Shown one piece after another: positions 1 to 5,447 of a stretch of 6,159 nucleotides of DNA; within the stretch, counting starts at the first letter, position 1; the number at the start of each line of letters is the position of its first letter. Source of the stretch: an uncultured bacterium (GTDB taxonomy: Bacteria > Cyanobacteriota > Vampirovibrionia > Gastranaerophilales > Gastranaerophilaceae); NCBI GenBank assembly GCA_949286405.1, contig CASECH010000160.1, forward strand, positions 1 to 6,159, in the 5' to 3' direction. The position numbers and the translations under genes were made by a program. A model generated the notes under the pieces. That model was not told the origin of the DNA, did not search any database, and worked only from the letters and a program-made list of their open reading frames with translations.

Positions 1-1
1 A

Positions 2-430
2 GAGTTAAACAGTGATGAATTAACAGAAGATGATCTTAATTTTATTGATCAAATAAATGAACAAGAAGACTTTGATGAAAATATTTCAACTGAAGACATA
101 TTACAAGCTGTTGATAATGCTTCAGAACAATTTGAAACACAGACAGAAAATATTCAACAAAATTCAAATTCATTACCTGAACCGGATTTTATAAAAGAAC
201 AAGAACAAGTTCCTTTTGTTCCGGTATATTCTGCTGAAAACGATGACAGCGAAGATATACCAATATTTGAAGCAGGTGAAGAAGTCACACATCCAAAATA
301 TGGACGTGGTGTTGTAGAAAAAATGATTAAATATGGCAATAAAACCCTATACTCTGTAAATTTTCATGCATCAGGCATAGGCAGAAGATTGCTTGATCCA
401 GTAATTACAGAACTGAAAAAACTTAAATAA
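2..430 (+). CDS. C-terminal part of an acidic protein ending in a UvrD/PcrA-C-terminal-like domain (5' truncated)
   Basis: The reading frame is open from the left edge (first complete codon at base 2) to a TAA stop, giving 142 residues; the start lies outside the window. Residues 1-90 of the visible part are strongly acidic and rich in Glu, Asp, Gln and Asn, with no hydrophobic segment, so probably a disordered linker. Residues 91-142 form a compact basic domain starting AGEEVTHPKYGRGVV and ending in a Leu/Lys tail. The pattern G-x-x-V-x-H-P-K-[FY]-G-x-G-x-V followed by a beta-rich stretch and R-x-L-L is that of the small Tudor-like domain closing UvrD/PcrA helicases, where it contacts RNA polymerase or nucleic acid. 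The gene could thus be the end of a UvrD-type helicase, but no helicase motif is visible and the acidic linker is long, so another protein with the same end domain is equally possible. It converges on aroH with one base between stops. Confidence 0.65.
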   Translation, partial: ELNSDELTEDDLNFIDQINEQEDFDENISTEDILQAVDNASEQFETQTENIQQNSNSLPEPDFIKEQEQVPFVPVYSAENDDSEDIPIFEAGEEVTHPKYGRGVVEKMIKYGNKTLYSVNFHASGIGRRLLDPVITELKKLK

Positions 431-431
431 A

Positions 432-782
432 TTAATTTCTTAAAACTTTTGCACCTTTTAAATAAGCAAATTTAGGAGAAAAATCATCATCGCAATTGAC
501 GACAATGAGAACTCTTAAACACATTTTTAAGCTATCTGGAACATCAAGCTCATGGAAACACATCATAGCAACATTTGACCAGCCCAAATCAATGCGAGCA
601 AACTTTGCAGGAAATGCAGCATTTAAATCATTTGTCAATGTAAAAATAACATGTGAAATTTGTTCTTTGGTAATGTTATTTTGATTAAATAATTCCGTTA
701 TCAGTTCAATAGTTGCATTCTTTATGGCTAATTCAGAATTATTTTCAACTGTAATTGCACCTCTAATACCTTTAGATATCAT
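432..782 (-). CDS. aroH: Chorismate mutase, monofunctional AroH type
   Basis: This 116-residue protein converts chorismate to prephenate, the branch point to phenylalanine and tyrosine, in the cytoplasm. It matches the small trimeric AroH family of Bacillus subtilis from end to end: GIRGAITVE at residues 5-13, NDLNAAFPAKFAR at 51-63, ELDVP at 78-82 and the ending LKGAKVLRN. Residues corresponding to the known active site are all present: Arg7, Phe57, Arg63, Cys75, Glu78, Arg90 and Tyr107 (Tyr108 in B. subtilis numbering). It is about ten residues shorter than the B. subtilis enzyme, lacking only the mobile C-terminal tail. No prephenate dehydratase, dehydrogenase or DAHP synthase domain is fused. 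It starts 8 bases after the fmt stop, with a weak AGG-type ribosome site overlapping that stop, so it is almost certainly the last gene of the def-fmt-aroH unit. Its stop faces the stop of the rightward gene one base away. Confidence 0.95.
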   Translation of the reverse strand: MISKGIRGAITVENNSELAIKNATIELITELFNQNNITKEQISHVIFTLTNDLNAAFPAKFARIDLGWSNVAMMCFHELDVPDSLKMCLRVLIVVNCDDDFSPKFAYLKGAKVLRN

Positions 783-790
783 AAGAACAC

Positions 791-1702
791 CTACTTCTTT
801 AAACCATTATACCAGTCACGAGCATTCATCTCCGCTTTACCTTCAGGCTTAACTTTTACAAGCACCAAAGCACCGGTTCCACATGCGACTTCTACACCAT
901 CTTTATTAACACAAATAAATTCTCCTGCTTTACCGGAATTATCAGAAACTTTAGTTTCCATAACTTTAATTATTTTCCCATTATACATAAAGTAAGCACT
1001 CGGGAACTTATATATTCCCCTAACTAAATTATGAACATCCCTAGCATCTTTATTCCAATCAATTAAAGTTTCTTCTTTGGTCAATTTATTAGCCATGCAC
1101 ACCCCATCTTCACATTGTGGAACTGGAGTAATAGAAGAATTTACAAGTCCAATTAAGGTTTTTTCTATTAACTCAGGAGACTTATCACTAATTTCCTCAA
1201 ATAGATCAACACAAGTCATTGTATCAGGAATTTGAATAATTTCCTTCATACACACATCACCACAGTCAAGACCTAGTTCAGTAATCATAGTACAAATTCC
1301 GGTTTCTTTATCCCCATTGATAATAGCTCTTTGTATAGGATTTGCACCTCTGTATTTAGGCAAAAGAGATGCATGTAAATTAATCGTTGAATACTTTGGA
1401 ATATCAAGTACTTCTTGAGATAAAATTTGACCAAATGCAAAGGTCACAAAAAAGTCAGGAGACAATTTTTTTAATTCTTCCTGAACCTCGAAATCTTTTC
1501 TAATTGATTTAGGTTGAAAAACAGGTAAATTATTTTCTAACGCAAACTTTTTAAGCGGAGACATAGATATTTTATGTCCTCTACCAGCCGGCTTATCAGG
1601 CTGAGTAACAACCGCTAATACATTTATTTGAGGAGAATTATATAAATGCTCCAACGACTTCAAAGCAATAGCAGGAGTTCCAAAAAATACGATATTAATC
1701 AT
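791..1702 (-). CDS. fmt: Methionyl-tRNA formyltransferase
   Basis: This 303-residue cytoplasmic enzyme transfers a formyl group from 10-formyltetrahydrofolate to initiator Met-tRNA before translation initiation. The N-terminal Rossmann domain (about 1-200) begins INIVFFGTP and carries QPDKPAGRGHK at 34-44, the loop region that in the family contacts the tRNA acceptor stem. The catalytic signature is complete: Asn108 and His110 in INLHASLLPKYRGANP, and Asp146 in GLDCGD. The C-terminal OB-like domain (about 205-303) contains LTKEETLIDW and ends with the family motif PEGKAEMNARDWYNGLK. The length is normal (about 315 in E. coli). The start overlaps the end of def by 8 bases, with GAGGAG/TTAGG sequence upstream inside def, so the two are translationally coupled. 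Pairing with def is the common bacterial arrangement, linking formylation to deformylation. Nothing appears broken. Confidence 0.97.
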   Translation of the reverse strand: MINIVFFGTPAIALKSLEHLYNSPQINVLAVVTQPDKPAGRGHKISMSPLKKFALENNLPVFQPKSIRKDFEVQEELKKLSPDFFVTFAFGQILSQEVLDIPKYSTINLHASLLPKYRGANPIQRAIINGDKETGICTMITELGLDCGDVCMKEIIQIPDTMTCVDLFEEISDKSPELIEKTLIGLVNSSITPVPQCEDGVCMANKLTKEETLIDWNKDARDVHNLVRGIYKFPSAYFMYNGKIIKVMETKVSDNSGKAGEFICVNKDGVEVACGTGALVLVKVKPEGKAEMNARDWYNGLKK

Positions 1703-2261
1703 TCTTACCTAACTCCTCATCTAAATCTTTTTCAACAAGCAACATATCCTCTTCTATCGGAGGCAATTTATGTTTAGCTAAAATATCATTTGTCTCAAAT
1801 CTATTCACACAATGATCTATAAAAAGAATTCCATCCAAGTGATCATTTTCATGCTGAATTGCTCTAGCAAGTAAAGAGCCATCCTTAGCCTCCAAAATAA
1901 AAGGTTTTCCATGCACATCAAGAGCTTTTACCATAACATTTTTATATCTTTTAACATCAGTATAAGCTTCAGGGAAACTGATACAACCCTCTTGTGCAAT
2001 TATAGCTCCTGATTTTTTTATAATTTTTGGATTAATAAACACAAGTGGATTCAATGGTTCTTTATCTGTTGAAACATCAATTACAAATACTCGGTAATTT
2101 ACCCCAATTTGAGGAGCAGCTAAACCGACACCATTTTTTGCATACATTGTCTCTAAAAGATCATGCACCAAATCAACAATTTTTTTAGATACTTTATTAA
2201 CTTCCTTTGAAGGTTCTCTTAAAGTTTTTTCTCCGTATTGTAAAACTCTTTTTACAGCCAT
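1695..2261 (-). CDS. def: Peptide deformylase
   Basis: This 188-residue metalloenzyme (normally Fe2+) removes the N-formyl group from nascent polypeptides at the ribosome exit. All three family motifs are intact: GVGLAAPQ at 44-51, EGCIS at 91-95 with metal ligand Cys93, and HENDH at 137-141, giving ligands His137 and His141 and catalytic Glu138. The N-terminus (VLQYGEKTLREPSKEV) is the usual PDF opening. The C-terminal 20 residues are acidic (EEDMLLVEKDLDEELG). Asn at the variable position of HExDH, where Ile, Tyr or Cys are usual in the copies I recall, is slightly unusual but should not affect metal binding. The start is supported by a strong ribosome site (AGAGAGGA, 8 bases from the ATG) just behind a sigma70-type promoter, making def the first gene of def-fmt-aroH. 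Its stop lies inside the fmt start (ATGATTAA). Confidence 0.97.
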   Translation of the reverse strand: MAVKRVLQYGEKTLREPSKEVNKVSKKIVDLVHDLLETMYAKNGVGLAAPQIGVNYRVFVIDVSTDKEPLNPLVFINPKIIKKSGAIIAQEGCISFPEAYTDVKRYKNVMVKALDVHGKPFILEAKDGSLLARAIQHENDHLDGILFIDHCVNRFETNDILAKHKLPPIEEDMLLVEKDLDEELGKND

Positions 2262-2267
2262 ACTTAT

Positions 2268-2276
2268 ATCCTCTCT
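2268..2276 (-). promoter_or_regulatory. Strong ribosome binding site of def
   Basis: On the minus strand AGAGAGGAT lies with its AGG 8 bases upstream of the def ATG. It is among the best Shine-Dalgarno matches in the window and fixes the def start. It falls only a few bases after the predicted transcription start, so the leader is very short, with no room for a riboswitch or attenuator. Confidence 0.75.
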
Positions 2277-2284
2277 TTGAGAAT

Positions 2285-2313
2285 ATTATAGAAGAAAAAG
2301 CACACAATTGCAA
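2285..2313 (-). promoter_or_regulatory. Sigma70-type promoter of def-fmt-aroH
   Basis: On the minus strand a -35 TTGCAA (2308-2313, 4 of 6 to consensus) is separated by exactly 17 bases from a perfect -10 TATAAT (2285-2290). The expected transcription start is near 2278, leaving a leader of about 17 bases. It sits in the 61-base gap after the queE stop, and no clear intrinsic terminator lies between. The def-fmt-aroH unit can therefore be transcribed alone or by read-through from queE. Confidence 0.7.
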
Positions 2314-2322
2314 ACAAAAGAG

Positions 2323-3000
2323 CTACCTAACATCAATAAATTTATGAACTTGAGGTATAAGACGAACTTTACCATAATAAGTCAAAAATTTATCAAGAAT
2401 TTTTTCACAAAAATCAGAAGTTACGGACATCTTGTTATCAATCATTTCAGGTTGAAGGACTAATTCAATACCGTATTTTTTTGCAAGCAAAGCACTATTT
2501 TTTATTTCTTCACCAGTAATCGATGAATTAAATACAATTTTTGCAAAAGTTTCAATACCTTTACATTTTTCAAAAAACAAATCATGAAACTTTAAAGAAT
2601 TTTTAATCCCGGTTGCACTTTCTAGCTTTATATCAGCAGATACAATATCAATATATCGGCAAATTTCATCAAATTTGTCCGCTAAAGTAGCATTAGTTTC
2701 CAAATAAATTTTTTTATCAACTAAAGGTAAAAACTCCTTCAAAAATTCGACAGACAAAAGAGGTTCTCCACCAGTTAATGAAATAGAATGAATTTTATCT
2801 AAATCGAAAGATTTTACCTTTTCTACAAGTTCTAATGGCGAATACTCAACAAAATCAGAAATTGAAGAAAATTCAGTATCACAATAATTGCATTTTAAAT
2901 TACAATTACAAAATCTTATAAATAACTGTCTATAACCGACATAAGGACCTTCTCCTTGTATAGAATCAAATATTTCTTTTATTTTAATTAGGTTATCCAT
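2323..3000 (-). CDS. queE: 7-carboxy-7-deazaguanine synthase (radical SAM)
   Basis: This 225-residue protein catalyses radical S-adenosylmethionine-dependent ring contraction of 6-carboxy-tetrahydropterin to 7-carboxy-7-deazaguanine, the step that builds the deazapurine core of queuosine. The N-terminus has the QueE signature IFDSIQGEGPYVGYRQLFIR (10-29). It is followed by the CX3CX2C cluster motif at Cys33, Cys37 and Cys40 in CNLKCNYCDT, which holds the 4Fe-4S cluster. The SAM-binding TGGEP is at 76-80, LETNA at 100-104, LQPEM near 182-186, and the C-terminus is the typical IPQVHKFIDVR. The length is normal for the family. An extra Cys31 precedes the cluster triad. No other queuosine or preQ0 genes (queC, queD, queF, tgt) are in the window. 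The start overlaps the end of the J-domain gene by 8 bases (ATGGATAA), so it is co-transcribed and probably translationally coupled; its own ribosome site (AGAGAG, about 10 bases upstream) is weak. Confidence 0.95.
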   Translation of the reverse strand: MDNLIKIKEIFDSIQGEGPYVGYRQLFIRFCNCNLKCNYCDTEFSSISDFVEYSPLELVEKVKSFDLDKIHSISLTGGEPLLSVEFLKEFLPLVDKKIYLETNATLADKFDEICRYIDIVSADIKLESATGIKNSLKFHDLFFEKCKGIETFAKIVFNSSITGEEIKNSALLAKKYGIELVLQPEMIDNKMSVTSDFCEKILDKFLTYYGKVRLIPQVHKFIDVR

Positions 3001-4015
3001 TAAGCAAATTCTCTCTAATATTTTGTAGCGACAATTTTTTCAGCTTTTCATAAAGCCTAATTTCATCATCTGACAAAGAACAAGGAATTTCAATATGCAC
3101 AGTAATAATCATATCACCTACTTTATTACCATCAACAAGACCCTGCCCTGATAATCTAAATTTTTGACCGGAACTAGTTTGCTTAGGGAGTTTTAATTTC
3201 ACATTACCTTCAAAAGTCGGAATTAAAATTTCACCACCCAAAACAGCTTCAAATGGAGCGATAGGTAAGTTATAACAAATATTTAATCCATCGTATTTTA
3301 TTTTAGAAGAACCTTCTATTTTTATTTTTAAAAATAAATCACCATTTTTTCCGCCATTTTTACCAGGATTTCCCTCTCCAGCGATCCTTAATTTTGCACC
3401 ATTTTTTACATTCTTAGGAATCTTTACAGTAATTTTTTTATGTTCAGAAACATCCCCTTTCCCATTACAAACACTACATTTTGCTCCATTAATAAATTTT
3501 CTGCCTTTGCAAAGCGGACATTGAATTGTATGCATTATATTAATAGTTCTTTTTGCACCTTGAGAAACATCTTTCAAAGATATTGAAATATCAGAAAAAA
3601 TATCATCGCCGTTTACCGGAGATAATTTTTCTTTCTTTTTTTCAAAAGAATTAGATGACCTTCCAAAATCAGACCAAAAATAACTGAACTTAGTTTTAGA
3701 TTTTTCACTTTTGTCACTTTTACTATCATTTACTGGTTCTGAGGAACTAAATCTATATTCTTGCTCAGCCTTTTTTGAAGAAGTATTCGTTTTTTCAGAT
3801 TTAAAAAAGCCATTTAAGGTATCATATTGAGATCTTTTCGTTTTATTAGATAATATTTCATAAGCTTCTGTTATATTTTTAAATAATTCTTCTTTTTCAG
3901 GATTTATATCAGGATGGTATTTTCTTGCCAAACGACGATAAGAAGCTTTTATTTCTGCTTCATCACTATCTGGTGTAACTCCTAAAATTTCATAATAATT
4001 TTTACGTTTTATCAT
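2993..4015 (-). CDS. J-domain co-chaperone, DnaJ-like with a single zinc-binding pair
   Basis: This 340-residue Hsp40-family protein is expected to deliver substrates to DnaK and stimulate its ATPase. The J domain (about 6-65) starts NYYEILGV, with the essential HPD at 34-36 and QYDTLNG at its end. Residues 66-137 are a Ser/Lys/Glu-rich linker instead of the Gly/Phe-rich segment of classic DnaJ; only a short FSYFWSDFG patch is aromatic. C-terminal domain I begins near DIFSDISISLKDV (139-150). It is interrupted by CPLCKG (Cys166, Cys169) and CSVCNGKG (Cys180, Cys183). Classic DnaJ has four CXXCXGXG repeats binding two zincs; here only two exist, enough for one zinc. Domain II (about 245-310) and a helical tail follow. 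It is therefore intermediate between type A (DnaJ) and type B (CbpA). Because the organism may carry a full DnaJ elsewhere, I give no symbol. The start gives the standard J-domain N-terminus but has no ribosome site; a possible promoter lies just upstream. Confidence 0.92.
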   Translation of the reverse strand: MIKRKNYYEILGVTPDSDEAEIKASYRRLARKYHPDINPEKEELFKNITEAYEILSNKTKRSQYDTLNGFFKSEKTNTSSKKAEQEYRFSSSEPVNDSKSDKSEKSKTKFSYFWSDFGRSSNSFEKKKEKLSPVNGDDIFSDISISLKDVSQGAKRTINIMHTIQCPLCKGRKFINGAKCSVCNGKGDVSEHKKITVKIPKNVKNGAKLRIAGEGNPGKNGGKNGDLFLKIKIEGSSKIKYDGLNICYNLPIAPFEAVLGGEILIPTFEGNVKLKLPKQTSSGQKFRLSGQGLVDGNKVGDMIITVHIEIPCSLSDDEIRLYEKLKKLSLQNIRENLLNG

Positions 4016-4022
4016 ATTTTTA

Positions 4023-4050
4023 TTTATAATGATCTAAATAAAAATATCAA
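4023..4050 (-). promoter_or_regulatory. Candidate promoter for the J-domain gene
   Basis: On the minus strand TTGATA (4045-4050, 5 of 6 to the -35 consensus) and TATAAA (4023-4028, 5 of 6 to the -10) are separated by 16 bases in the 44-base gap behind the PurD-like gene. The predicted transcription start would fall at or next to the ATG at 4015, implying a leaderless transcript. AT-rich DNA yields such matches easily, so this is tentative. No complete CIRCE (HrcA) element is present. Confidence 0.35.
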
Positions 4051-4059
4051 CTGCTAACA

Positions 4060-5298
4060 TTACTTGACAATCGGACAAATATCTGAACGGTACTTTTTAC
4101 CGTCAAATTTAATAAGCTCAATATCATCGTACATGTTAGTCCTTGCACGCGAGAGAGTATTTGATGTTTTAGTAACTACAAATGCTTTTCCTGAAGGTAC
4201 AATATACTCTAAATACTCATTTTTCTTCATGTCAAAGTGAGATATATCATCTTCATCCAACAATTCAATACCTGAAGCAACTTCTCCAGACTTTCTTGAA
4301 TATACTACACAAGATACTGAGGCAGAATCAGAAAAAGTTACACTCTCAAAATCATCACCTAAAGCACCCATTATACAAGCTTCAAACAAAGTATAAATAT
4401 CATCCTGAACCAAATTTATTACAGCTTTACAATCATGATCAGACAAAAATGTTCTAAAATCCAAAACCACAATACTTCCATCAGCCTTTTGCACGCAATC
4501 AAACCCTAAAATGCCTACATAAGGAGTGCCTTTTTTTTCTAAATCATCTAAAACATCAGCAGCAATATTCTTAAGGATATAATTTTCAATATCAGAAGAA
4601 ATCTTATAATCTGGGACAAATGCTCCTACCCCTGAGGTTAAAAGCCCTCCATCACCATCTTCCATAAACTTGTAGTTTGCAACAGTCCCCAAAGGCAAAG
4701 CACTATAACCATCAGTTAATATATAAAAAGTAAACTCATGTCCATACACATAATCTTCAATAAGAACTCTAGCCTCTCCCTTAGAATACAAATCAGAAAC
4801 AAAAGTTTTAGCTAATAAAAAAGTTGAACATAAAAGCCTGTCTCTACCATCTAAATCTTCATCCATTCTTATAACAACAGGCATAGCAGATGTTTTTAAA
4901 TAATCAACAGCAACAGCCTCTTTTTCAAAAACTCCAAATCGAGGTGTTGGAATTCTTAACTTATATAAAAATTTTTTACTGTATGACTTGCTTAGAGCAA
5001 AAGAAGCACTAGCCAAAGTCGGAGCAAATATTAATTGAGAATTTGCCTGAAATATAGCTGCTATATCAGCCTTAATTGCTCTATCTGAAGATGCCACAGT
5101 CATATCAATCTTATTATCAATAACAAATTTCAATAAATCTGATACATTATCTTCTCTTATATCAATACATTTACAAAACTCCTGCATAAGAGAATTACCT
5201 GGTGCAACAAATACCTCCGAAACACGATCAGAAGCCAAAAATCTCTTAGCTAAAGAATATTCCTTAGCAGATCTGCCTACAATTAAAACTTTCTTCAT
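4060..5298 (-). CDS. PurD-related ATP-grasp protein with a degenerate active site
   Basis: This protein has the architecture of phosphoribosylamine-glycine ligase (GAR synthetase, PurD; ATP, glycine and phosphoribosylamine to GAR in purine synthesis). It has an N-terminal pre-ATP-grasp domain from MKKVLIVG (1-8), an ATP-grasp core (about 100-315) and a C-terminal PurD domain (about 320-412) with GKAFVVT and YRSDI, matching GRVLCVT and CRKDIG. Recognisable remnants are SKSYSKKFL at 103-111, IPTPRF, and SGVGAFVPD for the usual GGMGAYSPA. Signature residues are widely replaced: GGREHA reads SAKEYS (10-15), GPE reads SSD (70-72), IKADGLAAGKGV reads IRMDEDLDGRDR (143-154), and EFNCRFGDPE reads DFRTFLSDHD (280-289), so a metal-ligand Asn becomes Arg282. 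There is no frameshift or stop; 412 residues against about 429 in E. coli. I choose the ATG at 5298 because AGTAGGA lies 5 bases upstream and the product then starts like PurD; the in-frame ATG at 5313 lacks a ribosome site. It could be a divergent true PurD, a ligase with another substrate, or a pseudoenzyme. Confidence 0.8.
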   Translation of the reverse strand: MKKVLIVGRSAKEYSLAKRFLASDRVSEVFVAPGNSLMQEFCKCIDIREDNVSDLLKFVIDNKIDMTVASSDRAIKADIAAIFQANSQLIFAPTLASASFALSKSYSKKFLYKLRIPTPRFGVFEKEAVAVDYLKTSAMPVVIRMDEDLDGRDRLLCSTFLLAKTFVSDLYSKGEARVLIEDYVYGHEFTFYILTDGYSALPLGTVANYKFMEDGDGGLLTSGVGAFVPDYKISSDIENYILKNIAADVLDDLEKKGTPYVGILGFDCVQKADGSIVVLDFRTFLSDHDCKAVINLVQDDIYTLFEACIMGALGDDFESVTFSDSASVSCVVYSRKSGEVASGIELLDEDDISHFDMKKNEYLEYIVPSGKAFVVTKTSNTLSRARTNMYDDIELIKFDGKKYRSDICPIVK

Positions 5299-5303
5299 TA
5301 ATT

Positions 5304-5310
5304 TCCTACT
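5304..5310 (-). promoter_or_regulatory. Ribosome binding site that decides the PurD-like start
   Basis: On the minus strand AGTAGGA ends 5 bases before the ATG at 5298. The alternative in-frame ATG at 5313 has only an A/T-rich run upstream and would sit about 4 bases from the predicted transcription start. The site favours the 412-residue product over the 417-residue one. Confidence 0.6.
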
Positions 5311-5323
5311 CATAACAAAAAAT

Positions 5324-5329
5324 ATTATA
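5324..5329 (-). promoter_or_regulatory. -10 element of the leftward promoter for the PurD-like block
   Basis: On the minus strand TATAAT sits 26 bases upstream of the chosen ATG. With the usual 7-base offset the transcript starts near 5317, giving a leader of about 19 bases that contains the ribosome site. The -35 region (around 5346-5352, reading ATAAAAT on the minus strand) matches consensus poorly, so the promoter may need an activator or may be weak. Confidence 0.5.
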
Positions 5330-5351
5330 CTACATAAAAAGAATGATTTTA

Positions 5352-5369
5352 TTAAGAATATTTAAGAAT
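5352..5369 (+). promoter_or_regulatory. Tandem TTAAGAAT direct repeat, candidate operator
   Basis: TTAAGAAT occurs at 5352-5359 and again at 5362-5369, exactly 10 bp apart, one DNA helical turn. The pair lies between the two divergent -10 elements and covers the -35 position of the rightward promoter. Helical-turn direct repeats are the typical form of sites for OmpR/PhoB-type response regulators, but in such AT-rich DNA this may be chance. A 10-bp palindrome ATTTTAAAAT (5368-5377) adjoins it. Confidence 0.3.
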
Positions 5370-5382
5370 TTTAAAATAAATA

Positions 5383-5391
5383 TGCTATAAT
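5383..5391 (+). promoter_or_regulatory. Extended -10 promoter of the small Asn-rich protein gene
   Basis: TGCTATAAT is a perfect extended -10 (TG-N-TATAAT). The best -35 candidate is TTAAGA at 5362-5367 (4 of 6 to consensus, 18-base spacer), which coincides with the second copy of the direct repeat. Transcription should start near 5398, giving a leader of about 50 bases. GAGG (5434-5437) serves as ribosome site 10 bases before the ATG at 5448. Confidence 0.6.
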
Positions 5392-5447
5392 AATGACAAA
5401 AAATATTAAATCATTAAACAAATCACAAGAAGTGAGGTTAAAGTAGC

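Noticed and set aside
154..339. Open frame on the - strand, 61 codons
   Set aside because: It is antisense to the acidic protein; its Ser/Cys/Phe-rich translation is what the complement of a Glu/Asn-rich frame gives, and it has no ribosome site.
496..684. Open frame on the + strand, 62 codons
   Set aside because: It lies wholly antisense inside aroH, whose active-site residues are all intact, and has no promoter or ribosome site.
2291..2322. GCA-N6-TGC followed by TTTTT after queE on the minus strand, as a possible terminator
   Set aside because: A 3-bp stem is too weak, and the sequence is already accounted for by the -35 and spacer of the def promoter.
4052..4057. TTAGCA on the minus strand upstream of the J-domain gene, resembling the start of a CIRCE (HrcA) operator
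   Set aside because: Only six bases of one half-site match and the inverted partner GAGTGCTAA is absent, so HrcA control is not supported.
4182..4457. Open frame on the + strand, 91 codons
   Set aside because: It is antisense to the PurD-like C-terminal region, with a His/Leu/Gln-rich low-complexity product and no expression signals.
5351..5366. TTAAG-N5-TTAAG as a CiaR-type site
   Set aside because: The CiaR consensus as I recall it (NTTAAG-n5-WTTAAG) repeats every 11 bp; here the period is 10 bp, so only a generic response-regulator-like site is suggested.
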